Assembly (NCBI RefSeq): GCF_002775205.1 | Contig: NC_036465.1 | Location: 208,638 to 272,637 of the forward strand | Direction of reading: 5' to 3' | DNA: 64,000 nt | Source of the DNA: Xiphophorus maculatus | Taxonomy: Eukaryota; Chordata; Actinopteri; Cyprinodontiformes; Poeciliidae | Part shown: piece by piece, positions 34,859 to 47,232 of the stretch | Layout: each line of letters starts with the position of its first letter | Numbering within the stretch: the first letter of the stretch is position 1 | Notes under the pieces: generated by a model | Seen by the model: the letters and a program-made list of their open reading frames with translations, nothing else | Told to the model about the DNA's origin: nothing | Databases searched by the model: none | Made by a program: the position numbers and the translations under genes

Positions 34859-37240
34859 TCTAGGGTGTTTTTGAGACTTCTTTACATGCTTATTTTCTTT
34901 TAAAGATGTTGGTGAAAGTTTAAATTTGATACCAAACGTCAGCGTGGCTTTACGGCTCGTTAGTCCTTTGAAATGAGGGCGACTCTGTTCAGCTCCATGA
35001 AAACGTTTTCTAGCTGAGGTAAAATTCAAATTATTGTTGTTTTTAAGAAAAGAGCCCATAAAGCCTGAAGGAGCTTCTGTCAGAACCTCCACAGCCATGA
35101 ATCTTTCATGAACTGAGACTCCACTGATAGCACCGCTTTTCAGTCAAATTCAAATTTATTTATGAGCATTTTCAAAACAACACATGTTGACCAAACAGCC
35201 GAGGACGACTAAGAGCTCACAGCCCTCCAAGAAGCAGAGAAATGAGTAGCGATGTGGAAAACACACATCTTTCCACTCAAAGTTTTCCTGAAGGTTTTAA
35301 TGGAGTCTCTGTTCTGGTCCTGGTTCTGGTCCTGGTTCTGATCCAGCAGTGCCTGGCCTTCTGTACTTTCTGAAGTTGTTTACAAAAGCTGAACTTTTAC
35401 TGGAGTTGGTTTTGATTGTTTCACTCAATTCTTATTTGAAAGCATATCCATTAATGAGTAAAACAGAAAATTCAACGGTAGGAAAACTGCGTTGGTCCGT
35501 CTGCGGGGCCCCCTGGTGATGAATCAGAGGAAACGCCGAGGCTGAAGTCTGACCATGAGGAGGAAAAAGCCACGGCCGTAAAACAGAAACGTTTCATTCA
35601 CACAAAACTCTGTTTAATTTCTCTACAAACAATTATTTATAAAAACTCCCACCAAAATGGAAATTTGAGAAAACTCTGTATTTGTGTTTTGTGATTTTGG
35701 TCCTGTGTATTAAAGCCTGCAACAAATAATGCGGCGATATTTCCCATCTCGTTTCTTAGCTTCATATTCTAATGTGCCTCTTAAAAACAGTTCAACCTAC
35801 ACACCCAACTCCTGACGCCATGCTTGATTCCTAACAGAAAGTTGTGCTTGTTTTTAAGCAATATGATTAGCTGACAGGCTTTAGCTCAGCGCTACACTGC
35901 CCCCTATGGGTCGGCATGTTCAGTGGTGGATTTATTCAGGTTCATGGAGATGAAAACTTTTCTGATATCGATTCTGTGTGTGTGATATTTTTAAGACATT
36001 GTGGCAGAGATATTGGTTTTTATAAAGACCTGGCTTCATTTATGTTCCACATTAAATTAATATTTAAAAGAAACTTAAATAATATTGGCTTTATCTGCAG
36101 GCTCTTCATGGAGTCAGTGACTTAAAACTGTCAGACAGGAGGGACAGCGGACATGTTGGACAGCGGATGAAGATGAAGCCTGCCAGGTTCTGAGGAAGAG
36201 GAGGGAAGCTGCAGACTGGAGAAATTTATGTCTCATTAAAAATAGACAGAAAACATCCCAGATCTTCGTGATGGCCGACAGGATTCACTTGGTGTTGAAT
36301 TTTTATTTATTAAGATGCTGTTTAATTCAAAACTTTCTGCTCATTAACTAATTACCTTTTAGTTACATTTTAATGACGTACTTTTTACTTCAACAGTTTA
36401 CTACGAGTAAAATGTTATCAGAGTAACTTTTACTCAAGTACATTATGTTTGTACAGTTTCCACCTCTGCAGAACCTTATCAGAACCAGCTCTCCTACCGG
36501 TTCTGGTCCGATTCTGCTGAAGTTCTGGTCCGGCCCGCCGCCCACAGAGCCTCCATCAGGTGAAACTAATGAGTCGTTAAGCTAGCTTGCGCGGCTAATT
36601 CTCCTGAAACGTGTGGGAGTTTTTAATATGTGCAGAAGAAGAACATGGCGTCCTGGGACCAGTTTGGCTTTTCATCAATCTGCCGTTTCCTTTTTTCTCC
36701 GCTTGTTGTTTCTCTCCTCGCCCACGCCGTCCAGAGATCCAGAACAAAGCGTCCTCGTTGTTCGGAGCGGCGCTCTCACAGGAAACCTGGGCTGCTGGAT
36801 GTTTTCCATTAAAAGCTCTGGGAATATTATGAAAGCTCTTCTGTTATGAGCAGCAGAGTTCAGTCCCTGGCTGCCGATGCTGTTCGAGTCACAGAGAGGA
36901 GGCAGAAACCGCTTCCATCGCGTGGTGCCTTCAGGAACATCCGAGGTCAAAATAGAAACATTCCTGCTATTCAGTCCGAATCAGTTAAACTCAAACTGAT
37001 CAATTTGAAGAAAAAAAACCAGCTGCGTCCTGACTCTGAACTTGGACTAGGCCACTCCAAAAACCTTGGCTTTGTTCTTCTGAGTCCATCAGAGGTGAAC
37101 CTTCTGCTGGTCTCTGGTTCTGCAGAACCCGGCCGAGGCCGACGCACAGACGGACGGAGAACGGCTCAACGGGACGCCAGAATTCACCTTCCTGTTTCTC
37201 CTCCGCAGTAGGAGTAGGAGACGCAGTAGAGTCGATACAA
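34859..37240. other. Non-coding gap
   Basis: No gene is recognised. The phrase caaattcaaatttatttatgagcattttc at about 35147-35260 resembles the end of a common fish retroposon. The rest is AT-rich with some CCAGAACC clusters near 36480-36540. Confidence 0.45.
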
Positions 37241-37293
37241 AATGGCTTCCAGGGGTGTGTGGGTGTGTGTGTGCACGTTTGTTTGTAATACGT

Positions 37294-37447
37294 TGTGGGG
37301 ACCCGCTGCTCCTTGTGGGACCGAAACCTGGGCCCCACAAGGTAAACGCTGTTTTTGGGTCAGGGGTCAGATTTAGGACTAAAGTGTGAATTGAGTTTTG
37401 GTTGGGATGTAGAAATGAATGGAAGTCAATGGAAAGTCCCCACAAAG
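37294..37447. mobile_element. Possible short inverted-terminal element
   Basis: The segment starts gtggggacc and ends ggaaagtccccac, giving an 8-bp inverted terminus (gtggggac and gtccccac). Internally it has cctgggccccacaaggtaaacgc. It sits immediately upstream of the long GT array, an association familiar from fish genomes. No target duplication was identified. Confidence 0.4.
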
Positions 37448-37459
37448 ATAGAAACGCAA

Positions 37460-38610
37460 GCCTGTGTGTGTTACAGTGTGTGTGTGTGTTACGGTGTGTG
37501 TGTGTTACAGTGTGTGTTACAGTGTGTGTGTGTGTGTTACAGTGTGTGTGTGTGTTACGGTGTGTGTGTGTTACAGTGTGTGTTACAGTGTGTGTGTGTG
37601 TTACAGTGTGTGTGTGTGTGTTACAGTGTGTGTGTGTGTGTTACAGTGTGTGTGTGTGTGTTACAGTGTGTGTGTGTGTGTGTGTTACAGTGTGTGTTAC
37701 AGTGTGTGTGTGTGTTACAGTGTGTGTGTGTGTGTGTTACAGTGTGTGTTACAGTGTGTGTGTGTGTGTTACAGTGTGTGTTACAGTGTGTGTTACAGTG
37801 TGTGTGTGTGTTACAGTGTGTGTTACAGTGTGTGTTACGGTGTGTGTGTGTTACAGTGTGTGTGTGTGTGTTACAGTGTGTGTGTGTGTTACAGTGTGTG
37901 TGTGTGTTACAGTGTGTGTGTGTGTGTGTTACAGTGTGTGTTACAGTGTGTGTGTGTGTGTGTTACAGTGTGTGTTACAGTGTGTGTTACAGTGTGTGTG
38001 TTACAGTGTGTGTGTGTGTTACAGTGTGTGTTACAGTGTGTGTTACGGTGTGTGTGTGTTACAGTGTGTGTGTGTGTGTTACAGTGTGTGTGTGTGTTAC
38101 AGTGTGTGTGTTACAGTGTGTGTTACAGTGTGTGTTACAGTGTGTGTGTGTGTTACAGTGTGTGTGTGTGTGTTACAGTGTGTGTTACAGTGTGTGTTAC
38201 AGTGTGTGTGTTACAGTGTGTGTGTGTGTGTTACAGTGTGTGTTACAGTGTGTGTTACAGTGTGTGTGTGTGTGTGTTACAGTGTGTGTGTGTGTGTTAC
38301 AGTGTGTGTTACAGTGTGTGTTACAGTGTGTGTGTTACAGTGTGTGTTACAGTGTGTGTTACGGTGTGTGTGTGTGTGTGTTACAGTGTGTGTGTGTGTT
38401 ACAGTGTGTGTGTGTGTGTTACAGTGTGTGTTACAGTGTGTGTTACAGTGTGTGTGTTACAGTGTGTGTGTTACAGTGTGTGTGTTACAGTGTGTGTTAC
38501 AGTGTGTGTTACAGTGTGTGTGTTACAGTGTGTGTGTTACAGTGTGTGTGTTACAGTGTGTGTGTGTGTGTTACAGTGTGTGTTACAGTGTGTGTGTTAC
38601 AGTGTGTGTC
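37460..38610. repeat. (GT)n/TTACA compound minisatellite
   Basis: About 1.15 kb built from the core gttacagtgtgt with GT runs of variable length, and occasional gttacggtgtgt variants. There are open frames of about 400 codons in all three plus-strand phases because neither TGTG nor TTACAG produces stops. The translated product is only Cys, Val, Tyr, Ser, Leu and Gln and is not a protein gene. Confidence 0.97.
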
Positions 38611-39740
38611 CCTCTGAAACATCTGCTGTAAAAGCTGTTTTGTTGAAACCTAATAAATAAAAGAAGCTGCTGCCTGTTTCTGCTCCACACACACACACCA
38701 ACACACACACTCACTGAGCGCCGTCGGAGCGGGTTAGCAGCCATCACAGAACCAGGTTGCTATCGGATCAGTACCGGGCCTCGGCTGGACCGGCTTCACT
38801 GGTTCTGCGTAGCAAGGTTCTGATGACCCACCGGCTGTATAGAACTAAGATGGCCGCTGTTGTTGGACTGGGTCAGGCAGGACCAAGATGGATGAAACCG
38901 GTTCTGTTGTGGGTCCATCAGAACTGGGTTTAGAACTCAGCAGGAGAATGGCTGAAAACTAGAAGAGTGGAGGTGCTGAGTGGCCTAGTCAAAGTATGGA
39001 GCCCAGCCTGACTGAATGCTACGGCAGGAACAGAACCGGTTCTGTTGGGTCAGAACTGGTTTTGGTGCTGGCACTGTCCCAGCATGCTTTGCTCTGCGCA
39101 ATCACCTGCTTCTGCTCCTGGTTCCAGTTCCGGTTCTGGTTCAGGTTTCGGTTCTGGTCCTTGTTCAGGTTCCTTTTCTTATTTTGGTTCTGGTCCGATG
39201 TTCAGCTTTGCGTCTGTATGAATATTTCAGGCTGAAACAGGAAGTTAAAGTTTGATGAGGAGGAAATGAGGCGGAACGCTGCGACAAAACATGCATCCAT
39301 TATGCAGGATCCGCCATGTTGGACTGACATCATCAGAGGAGGAAGGGCCGCCATCATCATCATCGTGGCGTTTTCTCGGTCTGGCCCTTTAAGAACCGCC
39401 TGGTCCCTTTATCCCCTCAGGATAACCAGCTGAAAACATGCGGCCCGCAGCATGACTCCTCCCTCCGGATTCACAGCAAGACGAATTATTGTTCCAGCAC
39501 TGACCCCAAGGATCAGCTTGAACCTGCAGAGACAGAACCCGACCGCCGGTTCTGGTCCAAACTAATGTCACAATTCCATCAGAACCAGAGACCAGGGGGA
39601 ATTGGCCGGTCGGTTATCGGTTGATCGATTCTCATTTCCTTAGTTTTGGAAGATCAATGATCAGCCGATATTTTCATGTGAAGAAAAATTTCTCTTCCTC
39701 AGCAAAAGTCTACAGATCAGCAACTGGAGGTTGCCGGGCA
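38611..39740. other. Non-coding gap rich in GGTTCTGG motif
   Basis: No gene is recognised. Dense GGTTCTGG/CCAGAACC words run through 38740-39200, for example ggttccagttccggttctggttc near 39120. Confidence 0.5.
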
Positions 39741-39994
39741 GGCAGCCCGACCCGGCCCGGCTCGCTTTCCGAACTTTTCTACCGGCTTCTTTTCGGAGCA
39801 GGCCCAGCCCAGCCAGTGACGCAAGCTTCGCTCCAGGTCACTGATTGGCTGAGGGCGCGGTCAGACGGTCAGACGGAGCAGCAAAGAGAAGAAAAACGAG
39901 GCGCAACGTTTCAACTCGCTGCAACACGGAAGTGATGAAGATACAAACACCGACCCAGATGCAGCTAACGCCGCCGCCGCTGCTCTCCAGCCAG
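39740..39994 (+). promoter_or_regulatory. CpG-rich promoter and first exon candidate
   Basis: A CpG-rich segment holds an inverted CCAAT box (attgg at 39844-39848) and an ETS-type CGGAAGTG (39927-39934). It is followed by a good donor, CCAG|gtgagc, at 39995. An ATG at 39935 opens 20 codons that end exactly at the donor. A matching acceptor lies at 40611. Confidence 0.4.
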
Positions 39995-40611
39995 GTGAGC
40001 AGTTTGTAGATATATCTGTCTGATTTTTAATATATTTAAAGTTGCCTACATACAGTCATGGAAGACATTTGAAACACAAAGTATTTTTATTGCTCAAACA
40101 CATTTTCTGAAGCTACTCAGTTTCACATTCCTCACTTCTAAATAATGTCAATATTGTTCAGCATTTTGCCTTCATTTGGTTTTATTGTTTTATCTTGAAT
40201 CTATGAGCTTCGATTGTTTCTCATTTTGCTGTTATTGCATCGGAGTTTCCCCCATTGTGATAATAAAACATGTTATATGATATTCAGTTATTAAATGGTT
40301 ATGAATTATTAATTGTAGAGGACATAAAACCAATAAACCTAAAGAAAACGATAGCAGTATTTTATACCTATGCTGTATGTCTGCATAGGTAAAAAACTTA
40401 CAACTAATTACGTTTTGTCTTTAATTAATGCAACTATTGCAGTTATTTATAATTGTTCAGGTCTGGATGGTAAAAAAAGTATTTGCATATATATAAAGTA
40501 ACATGTCTGTTTTAAATAATTCCTTCTGTGTTTGTAACTCCCACATTAGTAACTCTGTTATTTATCTACATTTATGTGCTGCAAGCTCTAACATCTGATT
40601 ACTTTTCCCAG

Positions 40612-40765
40612 AGAACAGAAGAGGAGGAACATGGCTGACATGATGGAGAACGATGAGGAGAACCGTCAGAACAACAACTGGATCTCCTTCAGGAGGAAGC
40701 AGCTACCAGCTGATGGCAGAGCTCCACGAAGAGCCGAGGCAAATAAAAGAAGAAAATAAATGCTG
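40612..40765 (+). CDS. Candidate second exon with 42-codon ORF
   Basis: An acceptor (acttttcccag) precedes AGAACAG. Within the exon an ATG at 40631 in a good context (aacATGG) opens 42 codons, reading MADMMENDEENRQ and later ISFRRKQLPADGR, very basic at its end (EANKRRK), with TAA at 40757-40759. AATAAA occurs at 40742 and again at 40755, overlapping the stop, so a transcript could end there. If the 39935 ATG is used and the intron is removed, that frame ends after 28 codons at 40636-40638. No family is recognised. It could be a decayed repeat-borne gene or a non-coding transcript. Confidence 0.25.
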
Positions 40766-41345
40766 TTTTCTCTCAGTGAACAAAGTCTCTTTTTTATAAT
40801 CTCTCCTCACATTATTGTACAAACTGTAGTTTGTTTGGCATCAAGGTCCTAATACAATCCTCCCAAAACGAGAGGAGCTTTAGACAGAGTGAAAATAACA
40901 TTATGGTGTAGAAATATGTCATTGACACATTATTAATACATTATTCAGCAAACCAAACATTTTCACCTTATTATCAGGGCTGCTATTAACAAAAACCCAA
41001 AATACAAGTCATGTTCATTTCTACTTTCTACATCATCTTTCTATCCACTCTGTTTATCTGTCTGCCTGGAGAATCTTCAACGTAAGAAAGAGAAAATGTG
41101 TCCAAAACCTGGAACCTTAATTAGTGATAAATAAGACTAAGAGTTTAAACTTTAATTCTTAGAGACTAAAAAGTGGAAACATGAAGGTTTGATTAAAACT
41201 AGAACCAGTCAGATTAGAAGGAATACAGTTTTATTTGTTCTCAGTGTAACTTGGACATCAGATGAATCATAATTAAACATATTGAAGTGAAAAACAACAG
41301 ATTGTTAATGCACTTCAACTCTAAGAACATCAGACACATTTGAAA

Positions 41346-41790
41346 TTAGAAATGTTTCATCAGCACATGGAGCTCATGTGGTTCCTGCTCCAGAAGCTGA
41401 AGGTCTCTGGACATCCTGGAGGTAAAAACCGACCGGCGGTCAGGAAGACGGACACTGATGAGATCCTCCAACTCAGAGGCTGCAGGAAGAACCGCGATGG
41501 TCTGCAGTTCACCAACATCTGAAAACACATTGGGAATGAATTCTGACACTATTACGTTATTTGCAACACCCTGGCTAACATTAGCTCATGTATATTCGGC
41601 ACTATTACAAGTTTTATAGAAGTTTAATACAAAAATCATCGTTAGCTCACCTGCACCGTCTGAACCACCTGCTTTCCTCCCTGCAAGGTGGAGATCAGCT
41701 GTCCTCCTCTTCCTCCTCCTCCTCTTCCTCACCACATCACAGTTTTCCTCCCACCGCGCATTTTCTTGAAGTCCCAGAAAAATCACAATT
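41346..41790 (-). CDS. Candidate two-exon fragment, unknown product
   Basis: On the minus strand an open segment from about 41790 reads ENARWEENCDVVRKRRRRK and ends at a good donor (GTGCAG|gtgagc, exon edge 41651). An acceptor tgttttcag leads to an exon at 41346-41518 that continues in phase (GSDGA joined to DVGELQT) and ends MKHF then TAA. Joining the two preserves the frame exactly, which argues against pure chance. No in-frame ATG is present in the first segment, so an upstream exon would be needed. A GC-box-rich stretch at 41870-42060 could be its promoter. No family is recognised. Confidence 0.25.
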
Positions 41791-41911
41791 GGCTATAAAA
41801 CAATAGCTCAGCTCTCTCTTCTTCTTTTGTCCCAGAAAAACAACATCTGGCCTTAGGTCGCGTAACGAAGCACATCACATGGCGCCTGGAGGCGGAGCGC
41901 TACACCCCCCA

Positions 41912-41925
41912 CCACCAGGGGGCGG
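41912..41925 (+). promoter_or_regulatory. CTCF-type motif, full consensus match
   Basis: CCACCAGGGGGCGG matches CCASYAGRKGGCRS at all positions. It lies in the GC-rich stretch at 41870-42060, which also has two ccccgcccac boxes. Confidence 0.4.
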
Positions 41926-42159
41926 CACCGTGCTACAGAGCCGAGCCGGCCGGTGGAAACGCGGTCACTCCGAAATAGAGCCGGTGGAAAAGGGGCAATA
42001 GAGGTTAGACTCTTAGCCCCGCCCACTCGCTTAGCCCCGCCCACCCGGTCCTGTCTGCAGGACAGCTGTGTTACCAACTCAGCCACATTTGGAACCGGCC
42101 GGTCGATGCCGCTGACCCGTTGGAACTTCACACATGAGATCACGACTCTAAGATACATT

Positions 42160-45100
42160 TAAAATAAAATCATTTCTCATTCATCCTGCAGTTTATTATA
42201 GCATAAAGATAAAAATAGAAAGATAATTTAGTAAACAGGATTATTAGTATAATTATTGTCTTTCTGTCCTCATTGAAGAAGAAACGGTCCAGTTAAAGTA
42301 AAACGATTTAAATTAAAACAACATGGCATTCCGGCCTCGCTGAGGAAATTCCCGGCTGATTCTGGATGATTATTTTCTGATCTGAAATGAAATTTGTCCA
42401 CTGAGGGACAGATGGGACGTCCAGAAAGACGTTTTTAAAATCCGACATCATGTTCACTTTCTGCTCTGCGTGATAAAATACGTCAGAAACCCAGGGAATG
42501 TTCAGGTTAAAGTAAAATAAGTTATGAACATTTCCAACTGTAATCCTGCTCCGGTTTTTAGAATAAAAATCAGCAGAAATATTTTAAACATCGTTTCAGT
42601 TTCTCTGCAGCTTCCACCAAAATACTTCAGTCTGAAATGAAATCCGATTTTATTCCTGCTGAACCAGAAAAAGGCAACAGAGACGTGCAGTGAGAACATG
42701 AATCAAACACTGTCTGATTCATGTGTTCATAACTCCTGCAGTCGGGACAGACTAAACATGTAATCATATTTATATAAATATGAAAGAAGTTTGAATGTTA
42801 GCTGCAGGAAGCCAACATTCCAAAGCTGAGGTTGTAGCATTTATTCTATAACTCTACAAAATATATTACTATAAAAACAGATATTTCAGAAATGTGAACA
42901 TTAAAATTATTAGTTTAATAAAATCTGAAATATTCTGAAGATGAATAAAATGAATGTTCTGAACAGCTTCATTGTTCTTAAAATCAATTTACAAAGTTTA
43001 GAAGCTAAACAGCTAATCTGAGATAAAGCTATCGTTTAGCATGGAGCTAACAGTTTTTAGCTGCTTCTAGAAAAACTGCAGTCACTGCAACGTCACACGT
43101 TTATGTATTTTATTTATGATTAAATGAATATTAATGGTTTTAAACCAGCTGTAGTGAAATAAATTAGAGAAAATGTTTAAGCAGGATGATTAACTGTTAG
43201 CTAAAACACATGTAGATGAAAAAAATGAATATTCTTAATAAATAGATTAACATCTCAAACGATTTAAATCAGATTGGGAGTAAAATCAACTCTGTTGATA
43301 GAATAAAACACTTCAGTTATTATTATTATTATTATTAAGTTTATTTGACAGGGACAGACAAAGTGAGCAGAAATGTTTGCGTCACAGTGAAGCAGCAGCT
43401 GCTGATTCGCAGCGTTTGTCCCTGGATGAACTTTTAAACATTAACTCTAAAACATTGAAGTGAAGATCATTTCAAATCGCACAACATAATGTTGACAACA
43501 TCTACAAACACAAAACATTAAAAATGGATACAGTTCTGTTTCTGACATTACATTACATTTGTTTTTTGAACATATTAAAACTGTTTCAGACTTTAAATCA
43601 ACAGGAAGTGAGGTCAGATCCTCAGACTGAGAACTGAACCACATTTAGTATCTGCTGCAGGCTCTGAATGCAATCACTTCATGGTTTAGTGCAAATCCGT
43701 TTAAACACCTAAAAGTCCATTTTAAAAGATTATAATTTATAAAAGTAGGAAAGTTCAAAATGCCAAATTTAGCCAAAATGTGACAATGATGGAATCTGAT
43801 TGGCTTCTGATATAAAACCTTGTAATATAAAACTAATATAAAACTGATTATAGAGACTTGCTGATGGTCTGAGACCATCATGGAGTTCAAAACGTCTCTG
43901 CACAGTGGAGAGTTAAACAATTTCTAATAATTTTATAGCAGTTTCTATTTGACGGTTTTGCTGATTTTATCAACATGGCTCCTAAAATTTAACTGAGCAT
44001 CCAGATTTATTAATAAATATTTTTCTTGTGATTCTTATTCAATATGATAATACAGACTCTAATGACGTTTTCTGTAAAATAAATCTGGGAGTGGCTAATG
44101 AAATGTTAGCATGAAGATAAAACAGCCAGAATACCCAGCTAAGCGGCTTTGTGCTGACCACACACATCCTGGACGCTCCTCCATATGACAGCATTAATAC
44201 ATTTTAAAACAGGAATAAACCTTTAAAAGCAGCTGAGCTGCAGTGATGATTCACAACACGGTTTATTAAAGTTACTATTAGTTTCTCTGTGATAACAATT
44301 TAGTATCTGTAAAAGAATAAAACATGTTTTAATATCCAATAAGCCTCTTTACTAAAATAAAACATGTAGCGAAAATAAATCACAGTGTGATCATAACAAT
44401 AATAATAATTATATTTCATGGCGAAACTTGATTAAATCACAGGAGAAACATTCAGGGAGAACATGAGCAGTTATTTTCTAACACCATCAGACGTGATGTA
44501 AAGCCGTAAAGCTCCGCAGGACGTTTCAGCGCAGCAATAATAACGTGTCAGAGCTACCAGGAACCACAACAGAGGCAGTCTGATCACTCAGGGACAAACA
44601 AAGAAACATTTTCCTTCATCTGAACTCGTCATTCAGTCATTTTCTGGACGAAACGGGAAACAGATGTTCTGCAGAAACACCAGAGTAAATATGATCCAAT
44701 AATCAATCCATCATTTCTCAGATGTGATGAAGGAAATGAAGGAAAGTCCTGATGCCTTCACATGAGGGGAGCAACAACAACGCAGACAGACTTCATTTAA
44801 GGACCATTAATGAAAACGATACACAGACAAACCCTCAGCAGGAAGACTTCAGGTTAAACTATAAACGCTACAAGGATTTAGCAATTCCAGTTCAGCTTTC
44901 TTTATGTGTAAAATTTATTTTTAATTTCTGCTGTAAAGGGGAAAAATACAAAGTTCAATTTATTCCAATTAAAGCAGGAGTGATTAAATGTTTTCACTGG
45001 ATATGAATGTTTCTGCTGCAGAAATGTTGAGTTTCCTCAGAAATGTGTTTTTCTGCGACTGCTGACGTTTTAAAAACTGAAATTTCTGTTTCACTTCATT

Positions 45101-45825
45101 GACCTGAAGAAGGTGAGATTGATTTCTGGTTTTTTACCAACTTACAGAAAAACAATCCGTTAGATAATCATTATCAAAACAAACTTAACAGTTTTCTATC
45201 AGTTACGTTTTACAGTGGGCTGTAGCGCCCCCTGCTGCACGCTGCCTGTATTTACCTGGGCCGTTATTCATTTATTTCCAACAGACAGGAATCGGCTGAA
45301 AATGTCAATACAGTAAAATATTTATTAGATGAATAGAGTTTTGACCTAAATGTTTGGAAGTTAGAAAATATTTTATGCTGAAATTTTGAGTCCATTTGGA
45401 GGCTGTTGTTAAAAAAAGCATGAAAATAAAAATATTTACACGGAAACGAAGAAACTGGCTGGTTGTAAACAGATTATTTTATGCTCTTTTATCTAAATAT
45501 ATTTTACCCAAATATACTTTATTTCCTTTTTAAACGATTATTTTTAAAGAATTTGAGTTTCTTTCTGAAATTGTTTCTGCAGGTTTTCTGATCATTTTCG
45601 TTCACCGATTCATTTTACAGTCAGCTTTAAAAACTTCATCTGAATTTTCTTTGTTTACGTGTTTTAAAGGATTTTTAAATCTTATATTTTAATTACAACA
45701 TTAATTTAACTTCTTCCAGATTTCTAAGGATTTTGGGGTTTTTTTGTATTAAATTTAATCTGTAAAATCAGTAGATATAATTATCTTCTCCACCTAATCG
45801 ATTTCCATTTTGTTCCATTTTTGCA
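42160..45825. other. AT-rich gap without genes
   Basis: No gene, long repeat or regulatory cluster could be supported. It contains a (TTA)n tract at 43317-43337 and one near-consensus CTCF-type site at 45235-45248 (minus). The CCAGAACC motif common elsewhere is scarce here. Confidence 0.6.
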
Positions 45826-45912
45826 GATGAATCTTTATTTATTTAGCACATTTTCAGCAACGGGGCAATTCGAAGTTCTTTACATGAATTAGAGGAAATA
45901 CAAACAAAATAT
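45826..45912 (-). mobile_element. L2-like LINE 3' tail fragment
   Basis: Read on the minus strand, the words gtaaagaacttcgaattgcc and tgctgaaaatgtgctaaat match, in order, the 3' end of the LINE fragment at 62140-62200 (gtaaagcactttgaaatg and tgctgaaatgtgctata). It is a short, old copy. Confidence 0.55.
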
Positions 45913-46049
45913 CAAAAGAAAAGGTTTGTGGTTAATTGCATCAGATTTTCTGATATAAATCACATTTTGATCCTTATTTGAGGCATTTTTTTCACTTCCT
46001 GACATTTCCAGTCAACACAAAACAAAGAAAATCACGGAGCGATCCCACA

Positions 46050-46063
46050 GCGCCACCTGCTGG
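46050..46063 (-). promoter_or_regulatory. CTCF-type motif, full consensus match
   Basis: The minus strand reads CCAGCAGGTGGCGC, matching CCASYAGRKGGCRS at every position. Confidence 0.4.
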
Positions 46064-46624
46064 TGAGAAAAGCTGCTTTATGTGTCAGCATCCATAAAGC
46101 AAAGAGAAAAGACATTAATGTCGTTGCTGTTGCTGATTAGCTGAGTGTTCAACTTTCCCATTTAGGCTTCTGTTTGGGAAGGATGAAACGTTTCACCAAT
46201 AAAATCTAAAAAGTGTGGCAGGTTTTTTTATGCAGGCTCATGGGGGGTGAATACATTTGCATTTTATTGTATTAAAGAGATTAACTCAACTTCATTTTAT
46301 GGATGATTGGAGCTGGAAAACGGCAGAAGCAAAATGAAAAGTTTGCTTCTGCCAATATTAAAAACATTAATAAGAATAAAAATAGCATTATTTTGTTAGA
46401 GTTTTTTAATACACCTGTGAATTTTATTATTATTTAATCATTTATAGTCTTTTTCCAGATTAAATTCTTTTCTTTAATTATAAGCACATTAATATCTCGC
46501 TATGATGTGGAAAACGTTTTGCAGAATATTAAAAATAAAAAACCAAGGAACCATATTCACAACTTTGCTATGAATCTGAAACAGATCAAACTCTGCTGTG
46601 GATGCAACCTGCCTCATCACCATG

Positions 46625-46682
46625 ACAACACCATCCTTAGAGTGAAGCACAGTGGTGGCAGTAGCATGCTATGGGGTGTGTA
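46625..46682 (+). pseudogene. Tc1-like transposase scrap
   Basis: The stretch accatccttagagtgaagcacagtggtggcagtagcatgctatgggg encodes an eroded form of the TIPxVKHGGGSxMLWG block of fish Tc1-like transposases. No termini remain nearby. Confidence 0.55.
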
Positions 46683-47029
46683 GCAGCAGGACGTGGCAGA
46701 CGAGACAGGACGGAGGGAAAGATGAACAGAGACATGCCAGACGAACCAGAACCAGAACAAACAAAAACCCAGAACCAAGTTACCTGAGCACTTCAAAAAG
46801 TCAAAATTCTTACTTTGTTTCACAATCTGGGCCAATAAATCTGGTTCTGATTATTTAAAAAATTATGGATCATTTTCCTTTTGACACTAAGAATCCTGCG
46901 TAACAACCATAAGACTGCCGTATTTTTTTTATTTTTTGATAGTTCAGCAGTTTCTTTAGGCATCTGTCTTGTGAACGAGAAAGCACCGCGTTTGGTGCCA
47001 TGGCCCTTCTTGTAGTGATTATTTCTTTC

Positions 47030-47232
47030 AGCAGGTGGCGGTAATGCGCCATAGGGCAGTTTATAACTGTCCATTAACCATCACTAGAAAAAGATGCTGT
47101 GCTAACGTCTCCCAGTCGGCTCTTCTGTTCTTCGGCTTTTTCCGTTATTAACTGATATTTTTGTATTAAAGTGAGAGTTTTATTGACAGATAGGCCGGTG
47201 TTCCATCTGAAAGTGTCTCCAGTTTATCTGAG
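47030..47232 (+). promoter_or_regulatory. Promoter and 5' UTR exon candidate of the matrin-3-like gene
   Basis: GGTGGCGGTAATGCGCC at 47034-47050 resembles the segment at about 16700, and sequence of this kind sits at many fish transcription starts. A possible first exon follows and ends at a strong donor, CTGAG|gtgagt (edge 47232). The next coding exon, at 49239, starts with 5' UTR immediately before the ATG. The link between the two is inferred. Confidence 0.4.

Noticed and set aside
37355..38660. Three overlapping frames of about 400 codons
   Set aside because: They are translations of a GT/TTACA tandem array. The composition is almost only Cys, Val, Tyr, Ser, Leu and Gln, and all three forward frames are equally open.
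44752..45006. 84-codon ORF in the AT-rich gap
   Set aside because: It has no recognisable motif or promoter, and its length is expected by chance in this much sequence.
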